Shown here piece by piece: positions 28,001 through 42,307 of a stretch of DNA of 64,000 nt. Source of the DNA: Panulirus ornatus. Taxonomy: Eukaryota; Arthropoda; Malacostraca; Decapoda; Palinuridae. Where the stretch lies: NCBI RefSeq assembly GCF_036320965.1, contig NC_092239.1, positions 644,320-708,319 of the forward strand. The letters run 5' to 3'. Position numbers and translations under genes: made by a program. Each line of letters opens with the position of its first letter. Positions within the stretch are counted from its first letter, which is position 1. The notes below the pieces were generated by a model. The model did not search any database. It had not been told where the DNA came from and worked only from the letters and a program-made list of their open reading frames with translations.

Positions 28001-29911
28001 CGCCGTACGTTTTTTCGAAGAATCATAACCTAACCCTTTTTGAAAGATGATTTTTCATTTCATTCTACGCTCATCAATAGGTTTTTCACTATTCTTATTT
28101 GTCTTTCTCATTCACCTTATTTACATTTCAATAAAGGGCCGATCTCGTTGTTGACTTTCGTTCGTGACTGGAGCCTTCACCATGAAATAAAAAGATGATA
28201 GGTATGGGGCATATGAAACTTTACAGATAGTTAAGATGCTGAGTGAGCTAATTCGGAAATATAACACTTGAGTGGGAAGAACCACAAGGAAGTAGGAACA
28301 GTATAACAAATCCCTGTCCTCATCTCTACTATTCAGGAACATTACGTACACAGATTGCTTTGCGATTCGTTCTCAAGACAGCCACCACCATGACTAAGGG
28401 AGAGTAGCATCTTTAGTCAAGTGATCTTTGTCTTAGATGAGAATGAAACGCATTGTTGACTTCTGTCTACCCAGGCAACTGCGTTCTGAAGCAGTTACTG
28501 TAAGTCCTAGTTTTGAAGATTTTTCGGATCAGTTCTAATATGACGATGACACCTACTTTCTTTACGTATGGTAGTTCCAGTGGCCTCCTGGCAGTGCCCC
28601 AGGAGATCGCTTCTGATTATCATACAACAGAATTAGTTCTGGTCAGATTAAGGCGTCACGGTCGGTCGACGCTTCAATTCGCAGCAAATTGGCTTTTCTT
28701 CAACGCCATCATTACCGTCACAAGACACATCCGTTTTCGTGCCTGATCAGTGTTCAGGACACTTGTTTACACCGAGAATTATGAGGAATTTGAACCTCTC
28801 ACCATAATACTTGCTGTAATGAAAGGCTGATAATAATGGCTGTTACTGACGACAAATCCGTAAGATGGTTCCGAGTTCGGCTGTTCACTGGAGATGTCTA
28901 TCGACTGGGCGTCACAACATCCACTTGTGCAGAATATGAGGACCCCGAGGGTGCGTCTCTTACTTCTTCCATGGTGGTGGCAGGAACTCCCTGACACTGC
29001 ACGTAACAAACAGATACCTGCTTACTACCTTAACAGGAGGAGAAGGTAGTGAGTGTCTCCCCACAATCCCGTTCCTCTCGCACCTCCGAACTCACACGCT
29101 CTCTTCGGCATGTGGCAGAACAACGAAGCACGGTTGAACATTCATGAACTTATCTTCGATATTAACTTGAGCTTGATTATGTGTGTATTCTTGATGCAAA
29201 GTTGAAGTGCACAGCAGAAATTAGGATTTGTGGTAGGTATACAGTAGTGAAGGGTTTGTGATACCTGTGATCCAATGGTTTCAAGAGAAAAATTTTCGGT
29301 ACGTTGACTTACTTGAGCATAAATCGATTTCGGAGACACGATAACCAGTGTACACAACTCTCGTGGCGCATACATAATATATGAATAAATCTAGCGGGTT
29401 TGAATAATCATTGAAAGAAACCAGGAGGCAAAACAGGCTATTGTGTGTGTTATTTAATGATCACAGACGTGAAAAGCAAACCAGTGGAACTGAAGGTGAA
29501 CGACATCAACTTACAACTAGCATCGTGTTCTTGATTTTCTATTCTTTGCTTTATCATAATCACGGCAGGATGTAGTAGTGAGTGAGGTTAGGCACTAGAA
29601 TTTAAAGTTTAGAAGCTATATAATCTGTGGTAAGGTGGTACTGATACTTACATCAGTCAATAAACACATGTTGAATCTGAAAACTACTCTAGAGAGAAAG
29701 CTAAACAAACTTAAGAATAGATGCAAATCTTAAGATGAAAGAGGGTATGTCTATATTACCACTAAGAGGAGGACTGATACAGCACAATATCGTCTCCAGG
29801 AAGCTTTAGCAGTAATATACTGATACTAGAACAGCGGTTAAGATTTTATAAGAAAGAGAGATTTTAAGAAGCCTGATTTCGAGGTAAGTTAATATCTCTT
29901 AGCAAAGAAAG
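25041..29911. other. No recognisable gene (about 4.9 kb)
   Basis: AT-rich unique sequence. Open frames are all under 90 codons (for example 25654-25917 plus, 28513-28746 plus, 29375-29142 minus) and none shows a known domain. No LINE-A, SINE or microsatellite is seen. Exons of a host gene cannot be excluded, but nothing supports one. Confidence 0.5.
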
Positions 29912-31245
<1,334 letters not shown>

Positions 31246-31790
31246 TGAAGTGTTTCCAATAATTGGGAATGGGCTTGGCAGCGAATGAAGCAGTGGAAGC
31301 GGGAGTGAATCATAGGGTGGAGGAGGGGGCGAAGGTTCATGGGGCGATGAATATTGTGGAAAGAGAGAACATTATCTCAGAGAGCAAAAAATGGGTATGT
31401 CCGAGGATATAGTAGTTCCAACAATATTATATTGTTGCGAGCCATGGGCTATAGATAGGGTTGTACTGAGGAGGGTGGTTGTGTTTTGAATAAATATTTG
31501 AGGGCAGTATGTTGTGTGAGGTGGTTTGAATGAGTAAGTAATGAAAGGGTAAGAGAGATGTGTGGTAATACAAAGAGTGTGGTTGAGAGAGCAGAGGAGG
31601 GTATATTGAAAGGTTTGGACATATGGAGAGAATGAGTGAGAAAAGGCTGACAAATAGAATATGTGTGTCAGAGGTGGAGGGAACAAGGAGAAGCGGGAGA
31701 CCAAATTGGATGTTGAAGGATGGAGTGAAAAAGAGTTTGAGCAATCGGGACCTGAAGAAGCAGTAGGGTGAGAGGCGTGCACGAAATAGA
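31246..31790 (+). mobile_element. LINE-A relic L11, divergent, inverted to L10
   Basis: Plus-strand, strongly diverged copy of the [17 protein letters not shown] region with many substitutions and small gaps. Recognisable pieces include an EVKCF-like start, [16 protein letters not shown] and RPNW. No frame stays open. It is older than the other copies. It meets L10 head-on at about 31245. Confidence 0.8.
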
Positions 31791-33041
31791 CCTAATCTTA
31801 GTCTTGAGAGGAGCGACGAATGCTGGCCATCCACAAGTGGACCACTGGTTGACTCACCAGAAGAAGAAGAGCAAGTGTGTTTAATTCCTACAGGAAATCA
31901 CCAGGATATAGATGCCAGTCAGCAAGTATGTCAACTGTACAGCAAAAGGTCGCATAGGTTACGAACTTGATCTACCATGTCCGCCTGGGTGACTTCGACT
32001 GCAGGTCTCATACAGAGGATGATGGTTGATATAAGCAACCTTATCTTACCACTGAATTGCTTTTTCTCCAAAATTACTTTTAATTACTATTCCACCACAA
32101 GTTGAAATCACATAATCACAAATTCATAAGTAAATCTAAATTGAGTGCCTTCTGCACTTTTGCAAGTGAGGCAAGAAGCCTCAGGCAAGACTAAAGCAGA
32201 TCAAGGTTTGATATATGATATGTTTCTTTAAGGAATCCGGGAACTAATGTGCTCAGTTTCGCTTGTGCCAAGGCCATATCTGTCAAAAACATATTACCAC
32301 CAGATTTCTGAAGCCAGCTTCACCTGCCTCCGGAACATACAAAGCCACTAAAAACCAGCTGCAGTCGGGGTCTCACCTGCTAACCACTGCAGTGAGACCT
32401 TTACTGCTCTGGAATACAGAAAAACGTTTCAACCTCTGGATATAGGACCCTGCTCTTCCAGAACCCACTAACATTGCTGCCGCTAAACTGTCAGTAAAGA
32501 TCATAAGAATTCATTTTAGAATTAGCAAGTGGTCAATAAGAGATCCTCATTTATGGCTGGTGGTTTGAGAAATATTGACCTCGTAAAACTGATTCAGAAC
32601 TTCCACCTTCCATGACCGCCGCCCTCCAGGACTGCCACCTTCCACGACCTTCACCTCCCAGGGCTGGGTATCTCTAATGGAGCATTATTTTCTTTTTTTC
32701 ATGTGTGTGTTTTGTATGGTTAAAGGGTTGTGGTGCGTTACGCTGGACAAGGCCCTGTGACTCTGAGCAGAGATGGAATGCGGGTAGGCAAAGGTAGGTA
32801 ATGACAAGGAAGGGAGACAGTCTATGAAGATAGTGAGCGCCTAAGCAAATAAAGCAATAAGTATTACACTGATCCGAGAAGGTTCGTAACTTTTCAAGTA
32901 TCACAGAGATACACAGGGCACCAGCACGTGTAGAACACTGAAGAGGACTGGGTGAGATTACAGGACTTGAATATTTACCGATGCAGGTATGATCTTGCGT
33001 GGTAGTGCCGGTAGATGATTGTGTGGGGTATCTAGATGGAG

Positions 33042-33047
<6 letters not shown>
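31791..33047. other. No recognisable gene
   Basis: Unique sequence. The minus-strand frame at 33189-32674 is extended by the GA tract and has no domain. Confidence 0.55.

Positions 33048-33107
<60 letters not shown>
33048..33107. repeat. (GA)n microsatellite
   Basis: Uninterrupted GA tract of about 60 bp. Confidence 0.95.
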
Positions 33108-33108
<1 letters not shown>

Positions 33109-34345
33109 AAAACAAGACACGGAATTGAGTTGCAGCAGAGGGGCGTTCAAGGGTAGAGATGCATTGAACGCGTGAAGTTTAGAGTGCAACCTGTGCTTGT
33201 GTCATGGTATGACCGGCACTCACGATAGGTAAGTAACGCTTCAGCATAACGCATATGACAATTTATGTTCTTCAGTTCTCCAAGAGGCGTAGTTACGAGA
33301 CACAGCACTGGGTACATCTCTCGTAGACCCTCTCTGGTCTCTGTGCCACACTTGGGCTACGTTGAACAAAAACACACAGATGAACTTAAGCTTCTTAGTG
33401 GTAAGGTTCTTAGTAGTGAATTTAACGGTGTGTAATATGGAGTACGTAACATGTAATTCAGGGCGTATAATGATGGACAAAAGTTACATAGATATTTTCC
33501 GTGGAATAACTGTAAGATCCGAGAATATGATAAAGTTTATATACTGCGAAAAAGAGAGGATTTCTAATAAATTTCCAAGTAAAATATCTTTGGGAACAAG
33601 ATACCTTAAAGAAAAGAAAGAAATAAAATATTACTAACAAGAGGATTATCAAAAATCGATCAGAGCAAAACCTGTTTCCAGCCATGCATGTTCAACGATA
33701 CTGACTTGTCATAAATGTAACCTAGAATGGATGGTGAGCCAAAAGCGACACGTATTACTGTATACTCCATCATTGCGACAACAAAATGGCTGCCTGTGAG
33801 CTGACCTAATTACACAGTAGTAATGCCTGGATAACCTTTAGAAATGGTTACGACCCTGACGATGACGTCACAGATTTTGTAGCCTGCAATTGGTCAGTGC
33901 CACGCGACACCTACGTTAGCTAAACTTGATCACCTTGCACGCAGGCGTGTGCAGATACCTGGGTAGCTACGTATTTTTTCTTGTACAAATTATTGTATGT
34001 ATTTGAAGGAGGCCTTACATTCGTGGTATAGTTACCTATTTGTTCCTGTTTATTTGTATTTTACGGGGAGGGAGTTCCACAGCCATGGGCACCATCTTAT
34101 AAACTTTTTCCACTATCTTGCAAGGTTTTAAAGTTCTGTAAACTTGCCACATTTGCTATCACGTAACTGAGTTTATTCTATCCTTCCATAGCTCTCATGC
34201 TATAAAGGTAATTCTTTACATCGTTTCTTACAAATATCGTCATCAGTTTCGTGTGTATGTGTGCATGTGATTACTATTTATGATTAGTATTTGTGTGTTA
34301 TGAGGCGAGAGATTTACATTCGTGTTGCCCCGACTCTTAATTCTG

Positions 34346-34346
<1 letters not shown>
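33108..34346. other. No recognisable gene; possible old repeat near 34010-34210
   Basis: Unique AT-rich sequence. The 34010-34210 stretch, with GGGAGGGAGTTCCACAGCC, looks like the decayed 3' region of a LINE, but I cannot tie it to a family from this window. Confidence 0.4.
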
Positions 34347-34423
<77 letters not shown>

Positions 34424-34444
34424 AATATATATATATATATATAT
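34347..34444. repeat. (TA)n at the 3' end of L12
   Basis: TA tract of about 98 bp with a TACATAAATA interruption, after the A/T-rich tail of L12. Confidence 0.95.
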
Positions 34445-37400
34445 TTTTTATTTTTTTTTATTATACTTTGTCGCTGTCTCCCGCGTTTGCGAGGTAGCGC
34501 AAGGAAACAGACGAAAGAAATGGCCCAACCCCCCCCATACACATGTATATACATACGTCCACACACGCAAATATACATACCTACACAGCTTTCCATGGCT
34601 TACCCCAGACTCTTCACATGCCTTGATTCAATCCACTGACAGCACGTCAGCCCCGGTATACCACATCGCTCCAATTCACTCTATTCCTTGCCCTCCTTTC
34701 ACCCTCCTGCATGTTCAGGCCCCGATCACACAAAATCTTTTTCACTCCATCTTTCCACCTCCTATTTGGTCTCCCTCTTCTCCTTTTTCCCTCCACCTCC
34801 GACACATATATCCTCTTGGTCAATCTTTCCTCACTCATCCTCTCCATGTGCCCAAACCACTTCAAAACACCCTCTTCTGCTCTCTCAACCACGCTCTTTT
34901 TATTTCCACACATCTCTCTTACCCTTACGTTACTCACTCGATCAAACCACCTCACACCACACATTGTCCTCAAACATCTCATTTCCAGCACATCCATCCT
35001 CCTGCGCACAGCTCTATCCATAGCCCACGCCTCGCAACCATACAACATTGTTGGAACCACTATTCCTTCAAACATACCCATTTTTGCTTTCCGAGATAAT
35101 GTTCTCGACTTCCACACATTCTTCAAGGCCCCCAGAATTTTCGCCCCCTCCCCCACCCTATGATCCACTTCCGCTTCCATGGTTCCATCCGCTGCCAGAT
35201 CCACTCCCAGATATCTAAAACACTTCACTTCCTCCAGTTTTTCTCCATTCAAACTCACCTCCCAATTGACTTGACCCTCAACCCTACTTTACCTAATAAC
35301 CTTGCTCTTATTCACATTTACTCTTAACTTTCTTCTTCCACACACTTTACCAAACTCAGTCACCAGCTTCTGCAGTTTCTCACATGAATCAGCCACCAGC
35401 GCTGTATCATCAGCGAACAACAACTGACTCACTTCCCAAGCTCTCTCATCCCCAACAGACTTCATACTTGCCCCTCTTTCCAAAACTCTTGCATTTACCT
35501 CCCTAACAACCCCATCCATAAACAAATTAAACAACCATGGAGACATCACACACCCCTGCCGCAAACCTACATTCACTGAGAACCAATCACTTTCCTCTCT
35601 TCCTACACGTACACATGCCTTACATCCTCGATAAAAACTTTTCACTGCTTCTAACAACTTTCCTCCCACACCATATATTCTTAATACCTTCCACAGAGCA
35701 TCTCTATCAACTCTATCATATGCCTTCTCCAGATCCATAAATGCTACATACAAATCCATTTGCTTTTCTAAGTATTTCTCACATACATTCTTCAAAGCAA
35801 ACACCTGATCCACACATCCTCTACCACTTCTGAAACCACACTGCTCTTCCCCAGTCTGATGCTCTGTACATGCCTTCACCCTCTCAATTAATACCCTCCC
35901 ATATAATTTACCAGGAATACTCAACAAACTTATACCTCTGTAATTTGAGCACTCACTCTTATCCCCTTTGCCTTTGTACAATGGCACTATGCACGCATTC
36001 CGCCAATCCTCAGGCACCTCACCATGAGTCATACATACATTAAATAACCTTACCAACCAGTCAACAATACAGTCACCCCCTTTTTTAATAAATTCCACTG
36101 CAATACCATCCAAACCTGCTGCCTTGCCGGCTTTCATCTTCCGCAAAGCTTTCACTACCTCTTCTCTGTTTACCAAATCATTTTCCCTAACCCTCTCACT
36201 TTGCACACCACCTCGACCAAAACACCCTATATCTGCCACTCTATCATCAAACACATTCAACAAACCTTCGAAATACTCACTCCATCTCCTCACATCACCA
36301 CTACTTGTTATCACCTCCCCATTTGCGCCCTTCACTGAAGTTCCCATTTGCTCCCTTGTCTTACGCACTTTATTTACCTCCTTCCAGAACATCTTTTTAT
36401 TCTCCCTAAAATTTAATGATACTCTCTCACCCCATCTCTCATTTGCCCTTTTTTTCACCTCTTGCACCTTTCTCTTGACCTCCTGTCTCTTTCTTTTATA
36501 CATCTCCCACTCAATTGCATTTTTTCCCTGCAAAAATCGTCCAAATGCCTCTCTCTTCTCTTTCACTAATACTCTTACTTCTTCATCCCACCACTCACTA
36601 CCCTTTCTAATCAACCCACCTCCCACTCTTCTCATGCCACAAGCATCTTTTGCGCAATCCATCACTGATTCCCTAAATACATCCCATTCCTCCCCCACTC
36701 CCCTTACTTCCATTGTTCTCACCTTTTTCCATTCTGTACTCAGTCTCTCCTGGTACTTCCTCACACAGGTCTCCTTCTCAAGCTGACTTACTCTCACCAC
36801 CCTCTTCACCCCAACATTCACTCATCTTTTCTGAAAACCCATACAAATCTTCACCTTAGCGTCCACAAGATAATGATCAGACATCCCTCCAGTTGCACCT
36901 CTCAGCACATTAACATCCAAAAGTCTCTCTTTCGTACGCCTGTCAATTAACACGTAATCCAATAACGCTCTCTGGCCATCTCTCCTACTTACATAAGTAT
37001 ACTTATGTATATCTCGCTTTTTAAACCAGGTATTCCCAATCATCAGTCCTTTTTCAGCACATAAATCTACAAGCTCTTCACCATTTCCATTTACAACACT
37101 GAACACCCCATGTATACCAATTATTTCTTCAACTGCCACATTACTCACCTTTGCATTCAAATCACCCATCACTATAACCCGGTCTCGTGCATCGAAACCA
37201 CTAACACACTCATTCAGCTGCTCCCAAAACACTTGCCTCTCTTGATCTTTCTTCTCATGCCCAGGTGCATAAGCACCAATAATCACCCACCTCTCTCCAT
37301 CAACTTTCAGTTTTACCCATATTAATCGAGAATTTACTTTCTTACACTCTATCACATACTCCCACAACTCCTGTTTCAGGAGTATTCCTACTCCTTCCCT

Positions 37401-37686
37401 TGCTCTTGTCCTCTCACTAACCCCTGACTTTACTCCCCAGACATTCCCAAACCACTCTTCCCCTTTACCCTTGAGCTTCGTTTCACTCAGAGCCAAAACA
37501 TCCAGGTTCCTTTCCTCAAACATACTACCTATCTCTCCTTTTTTCACATCTTGGTTACATCCACACACATTTAGGCACCCCACTCTGAGCCTTCGAGGAG
37601 GATGAGCACTCCCCGCGTGACTCCTTCTTCTGTTTCCCATTTTAGAAAGTTAATACAAGGAGGGGAGGATTTCTGGCCCCCCGCTC

Positions 37687-37688
<2 letters not shown>
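34445..37688 (-). mobile_element. LINE-A copy L12, near full length (RTE-like LINE)
   Basis: The most complete LINE-A copy, about 3.24 kb on the minus strand. Order in the sense of the element: a partial 5' leader (37688-37641) containing a GGGAGCGGGGGGCCAG block shared with SINE-1; one long EN-RT frame (37640-34647); a 3' UTR of about 200 bp; the hairpin CTCGC-AAAC-GCGGG; and an A/T-rich tail. Both edges meet (TA)n. The single EN-RT ORF, short 3' UTR and simple-repeat tail fit the RTE superfamily. The exact clade needs a phylogeny. The 5' leader is cut by TA at GGGAGC, so the true element start may be longer, perhaps like the first 70 bp of SINE-1. Confidence 0.92.
34647..37640 (-). pseudogene. 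EN-RT polyprotein of L12 with two nonsense codons
   Basis: A 998-codon frame including the stop. The ATG at 37640 is followed by an AP-type endonuclease (residues ~20-265). Visible motifs are N24 (LNVCGCN), E53 (SETK), Y124 (GAYAPG), D160-N162 (GDLNAK), D228 (LLDYVLID) and S254-D255-H256 (SDH). Then come a basic linker, the RT ([44 protein letters not shown]) and the C-terminal region (LYGCEAW, GHMERM, GRPN-RW). The frame is broken by TGA at 36822-36824, between EN and RT (AGA in L3), and by TAA at 35289-35291, after VIR (TAC in other copies). No frameshift is seen. So few lesions imply recent loss of function. Known role of the family: nicks target DNA and reverse-transcribes its own RNA there. 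Confidence 0.9.

Positions 37689-37776
<88 letters not shown>
37689..37776. repeat. (TA)n at the 5' end of L12
   Basis: About 88 bp of uninterrupted TA. Confidence 0.95.
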
Positions 37777-37778
<2 letters not shown>

Positions 37779-38652
37779 GTTAAAGTACCAGAGAACAATC
37801 TTTAGCGTGGGAAATGCTAAAGACATTATGTATTTACGATCAGCAGATACAGAGGGATGATTAACAAGACAAAAGAGAAGATTTGTTCTGGACATATTAA
37901 TCACCAGATGTTGTCAGATTTCTAGTGTGTGGTTGATTAAGAATTGTTCCTAGGAAGTGATCTATTTTCATTTTCGCTGATCAATGAAGTGAGAGGTCAG
38001 AGGTATCTATTACTAGGAATGATAATATTTTCCACATGTTTAGAGATATCAAGCCTCCTCTCGTGGCATTTGAAAATTTTCGACATCATTCTAGGTAGAT
38101 AACGCTTCAGATCTGAAGATGTAGCTTGGTCTATGATGAATTTTGCCCAGTAAATACAATGGAACATTCACTATTCAGTTTATATTTCGTAAATCGCTAA
38201 TATTGAATAACAAAACTTAGACTAAGGTTACTCTTCACAGGTAATCGAACGTCCAGCTTTAAGTAGGAAGAAAATCATAAAAGATTACGTGGAGTGCAAA
38301 AGACCAACTGAGAGCACAACTTAACCAAGCAATACGTTATCCTTGTGCCCAACAATCAGGATCCACGTTCTCTGTACACTTAACATACAACAAAAAGTAC
38401 TAATTCCACCAGTTGAATCAGACGCAAAGTCATCTAATTTAACAGCGTCGTTCTGTAGGATATATTCTTAAGCATATCGTGCTATGGCTGCCGTAGGGAA
38501 AGAAATGGGCCACTTAACGTTTGGAGTCATTAGGGAATGGCTTGTACGTGATGGTATTGGAGGATCCGAGATTGTGAGTGTGGAGGAGCTCCATGTATGG
38601 ATCGCGTTCGACTTAATGATCAACTAACAGTCAATAGACGACAAAACTAATT

Positions 38653-38654
<2 letters not shown>
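37777..38654. other. No recognisable gene
   Basis: Unique AT-rich sequence without notable open frames. Confidence 0.55.

Positions 38655-38711
<57 letters not shown>
38655..38711. repeat. (CA)n microsatellite
   Basis: Uninterrupted CA tract of about 57 bp. Confidence 0.95.
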
Positions 38712-38713
<2 letters not shown>

Positions 38714-38811
38714 GAAAACATTTGTTGTATTCTCTTAGAAGTAGTTGATTAGATAAAAAAAGATAAAGAACAGCAGCAGGGATTTTACTTGCGATGATTT
38801 TTATATATATA

Positions 38812-38970
38812 TATTTCCAAGGCCAAACCAGGAACCGAGTTTATTGAACAACCTTTAGGGGAGGATGAACAGCTGGGTTAACTGTGGCTGGCCCAATTGC
38901 CGCAGCCAGGATTAGAACCTACTCGCTGACCTCGGGCGGCTCGTGAATACATCACGGTTAGTGACGGCAA
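38812..38970 (-). mobile_element. SINE-A1, tRNA-like SINE
   Basis: Minus-strand copy of the same SINE as 41425-41620. The tRNA-like head carries a mutated B box GGTTCTAATCC (revcomp of 38909-38919) and GTCACTAACCGTGATGTA where the A-box half lies. The body reads GTTCATCCTCCCC, then CAATAAACTCGGTTCCTGG. A short TATATATATA lies at the 3' edge. Confidence 0.7.
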
Positions 38971-39124
38971 CTACTTCTCTCACACATAACAGCATGTCAC
39001 ATGACACCGGTGAGTGTAATGGAAATAGAGGGTTGTGTGGTGGGGGTGGAAATGTCTCAAGTTAGACAGTTTATGTCCAGCGAAGGAGTCATGCAGCTGA
39101 GAGACTGTGTTATATGTGCTGCTT

Positions 39125-39305
39125 TGACCTCGCCAGCAACACCCTGACCCTCCCCTAACGTCAACTGTTGCGACCAAACTTTCTCTTGACTTCGCCAGCC
39201 ATGCTCCGACCTTCCCTTGACCTCGCCAGCCATGCTCCGACCTTCCCTTGACCTCGCCAACCACGTCCTGACACTCTTGACTTCACCAACATGGCCTTGA
39301 CCCTC
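39125..39305 (-). repeat. 31-bp degenerate minisatellite
   Basis: Units of the type TTGACCTCGCCAGCCATGCT (plus strand) start at 39186, 39217 and 39248, exactly 31 bp apart. More diverged units lie on either side (about 39125, 39277 and 39297). The minus-strand frames that read a GEVKGRSEHGW phrase are products of this repeat. Confidence 0.85.
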
Positions 39306-39374
39306 CTCGGCTGGCTGCACCTGTGCCTCATCTACAGCAGCACACCAATTCTTGTAATATTTCCTCATGACTCA

Positions 39375-39577
39375 TGTGTCGTAGAAGGCGACTAAAAGGG
39401 GACGGAGCGGGGGACTGGAAATCCTTCACTCTCGTTCTTTTTTTTGTTCTTTTTTTTAATTTTCCAAAAGATGGAATAGAGAAGGGGGCCAGGTGAGGAT
39501 ATTTCCTCAAAGGCCCAGTCCTCTGTTCTTAACGCTACCTCGCTAATGCGGGAAATGGCGAATAGTATGAAAGAAAC
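39375..39577 (+). mobile_element. SINE-1e, 5'-truncated, no TA flanks
   Basis: Plus-strand SINE-1 from GTGTCGTAGAAGGCGACT to the hairpin CTCGC-TAAT-GCGGG and GAAAGAAAC tail. It is the only SINE-1 copy here without (TA)n at either side, which shows that TA tracts are not an obligatory part of the element. Confidence 0.8.
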
Positions 39578-39668
39578 AACTACACAGCTCATTCTTTGCT
39601 GATCCTGCTCTTTAAATGTTCCTCTCTCTCTCAAGTGTTCTAGATATTACTGATCTTGAAGGCCTCTC

Positions 39669-40320
<652 letters not shown>

Positions 40321-40476
40321 ACTTTATATACATATGTACATACATACATACATACATACATACATGCATACATACATACATACATACATGCATACATGCA
40401 TAAATACATACATACATACATACATGCATACATACATACATACATACATACATACATACATACATACATACATACA

Positions 40477-40510
<34 letters not shown>

Positions 40511-40577
40511 CATGCACACATACATACATACATACATACATGCATACACACAAACATACACAGATACATACATACAA
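40321..40577. repeat. (CATA)n tetranucleotide tract
   Basis: About 250 bp of CATA repeats with regular CATG variants. The open frames rich in MYVC or HTYI are artefacts of the tetranucleotide. Confidence 0.95.
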
Positions 40578-40659
40578 ACTCTAAATATACCACATATTAT
40601 ACCGAGGTTATTCAGAGGCCACAAATATCCTTATACTCCTAGCCCATTCACTGCATGAG

Positions 40660-41125
40660 ATGATTCAATGTCTTTCTGAAAACTTCCATAGATGCACTGT
40701 TGATCATATCTTATGGCAGGTCTTGCCAATTATCCGCTGTTATACTATAGAGAATTGTTCCCTTACATCCACTGAGCATCCACACTGGAGGCGCAAATAC
40801 GGTAAGTAGAGAACCTGAAGCGATTGAAGTCTATTCTTAAACGTACTTACAGTACTGTTTTCTTCCACTCTAATTGCCAAATCGTTTCTTATGTTATTAA
40901 TCCAGTTGAAGAAAAAGTACTTCGCTTCATTCGAGATAAAACGTTTGACCTTGAGTTTGCATCCATTACTACGAATGAAAATCAGTCTAAGTTAACTTGA
41001 CAGATCAAGACTATCCAAGCCTTTGATAATTACGAATACTTGTATTGGATCACTGGGTAACCATCACTTACCTAAGCTAAATAGATTCAAGTCATAGTCA
41101 TTCAATCTGTTCTCGTAAGATTTTT
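40660..41125 (-). pseudogene. CR1/L2/Jockey-like LINE, RT C-terminal relic
   Basis: On the minus strand, one frame from 41125 to about 40800 reads the ENRLNDYDLNLFSLGK, QVFVIIKGLD, GCKLKVKRF, AKYFFFNWINNIRNDL and VSTFKNRLQ phrases. This is the conserved tail of CR1/L2/Jockey-type LINE proteins (the RL-x-LDL, DLI-x-FKI-x-GLD, FF-x-x-x-x-x-WN-x-LP and FK-x-x-LD pattern). Two stops interrupt it (in GK-stop-WLP and SS-stop-LRL). The 40660-40800 part is probably the decayed 3' end of the same element. It is unrelated to LINE-A and clearly older. Confidence 0.75.
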
Positions 41126-41424
41126 TTCTCAGCCCAAATAACGCATCACTGTTGCTTCCTTATTGTCTGCTAAGGCTTCAGATATCTATACTTTCTACTC
41201 TCTAAAACATCACAAGTTTGATCAGTTACTTCTTCCATCACTGCACTTTATTCCATTTCATTTCTACTACATATGATCTGTCCATAACATTCCTAAACCT
41301 GCTAACATCTGTCACCTGATTATCCATTCCCTTCTTGTGGTCAGTGGCTGTCGTGCAGGGTCAGTTTCTCTACCACAGTACCGTCTGGAGCCCTTTTTCA
41401 TCCCTCTCAGATGTTCTCCTAAAT
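41126..41424. other. No recognisable gene
   Basis: Unique sequence, possibly the upstream continuation of the decayed LINE relic. No motif is visible. Confidence 0.45.
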
Positions 41425-41618
41425 TAGTAGACTGCCGTGGTGTAGCAGTTCATGTTCCTGACCGTGACGTATTCAGGGGCCGCCCAGGGCAGAACGCATT
41501 GGTTCGAATCCTGGTTGCGGCAGTCGGTCTACAGTCAAGCCATCTGTTCATCCACCCCTGTGGGGTTGGTCAATAAAATGGATACCTGACGTAGAAAAAG
41601 GCGATCAAGTATTATAGA

Positions 41619-41620
<2 letters not shown>
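41425..41620 (+). mobile_element. SINE-A2, tRNA-derived SINE
   Basis: Plus-strand SINE with a clear tRNA-like head: A-box-like GGTGTAGCAGT near 41439-41450 and B box GGTTCGAATCC at 41501-41511. The unique body (CAGTCAAGCCATCTGTTC, GTGGGGTTGGTCAATAAA) ends in a (TA)n tract. SINE-A1 shares the body. The spacer between boxes is longer than in a tRNA, so this is not a tRNA gene. Confidence 0.8.

Positions 41621-41682
<62 letters not shown>
41621..41682. repeat. (TA)n between SINE-A2 and L13
   Basis: TA tract serving as the 3' flank of both SINE-A2 (plus) and L13 (minus), which converge on it. Confidence 0.95.
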
Positions 41683-41686
<4 letters not shown>

Positions 41687-42307
41687 TTTTTATTTATTTA
41701 TTATACTTTGTCGCTGTCTCCCGCGTTTGCGAGGTAGCGCAAGGAAACAGACGAAAGAAATGGCCCAACCCCCCCCATACACATGTATATACATACGTCC
41801 ACACACTCAAATATACATACCTACACAGCTTTCCATAGCTTACCCCAGACGCTTCACATGCCTTGATTCAATCCACTGACAGCACGTCAACCCCGGTATA
41901 CCACATCGCTCCAATTCACTCTATTCCTTGCCCTCCTTTCACCCTCCTGCATGTTCAGGCCCCGATCACACAAAATCTTTTTCACTCCATCTTTCCACCT
42001 CCAATTTGGTCTCCCTCTTCTCCTCGTTCCCTCCACCTCCGACACATATATCCTCTTGGTCAATCTTTCCTCACTCATTCTCTCTATGTGCCCAAACCAC
42101 TTCAAAACACCCTCTTCTGCTCTCTCAACCACGCTCTTTTTATTTCCACACATCTCTCTTACCCTTACGTTACTTACTCGATCAAACCACCTCACACCAC
42201 ACATTGTCCTCAAACATCTCATTTCCAGCACATCCATCCTCCTGCGCACAACTCTATCCATAGCCCACGCCTCGCAACCATACATTATTGGAACCACTAT
42301 TCCTTCA

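Noticed and set aside
41425..41520. tRNA gene at the SINE-A2 head
   Set aside because: The distance between A and B boxes is too long and the cloverleaf does not close.
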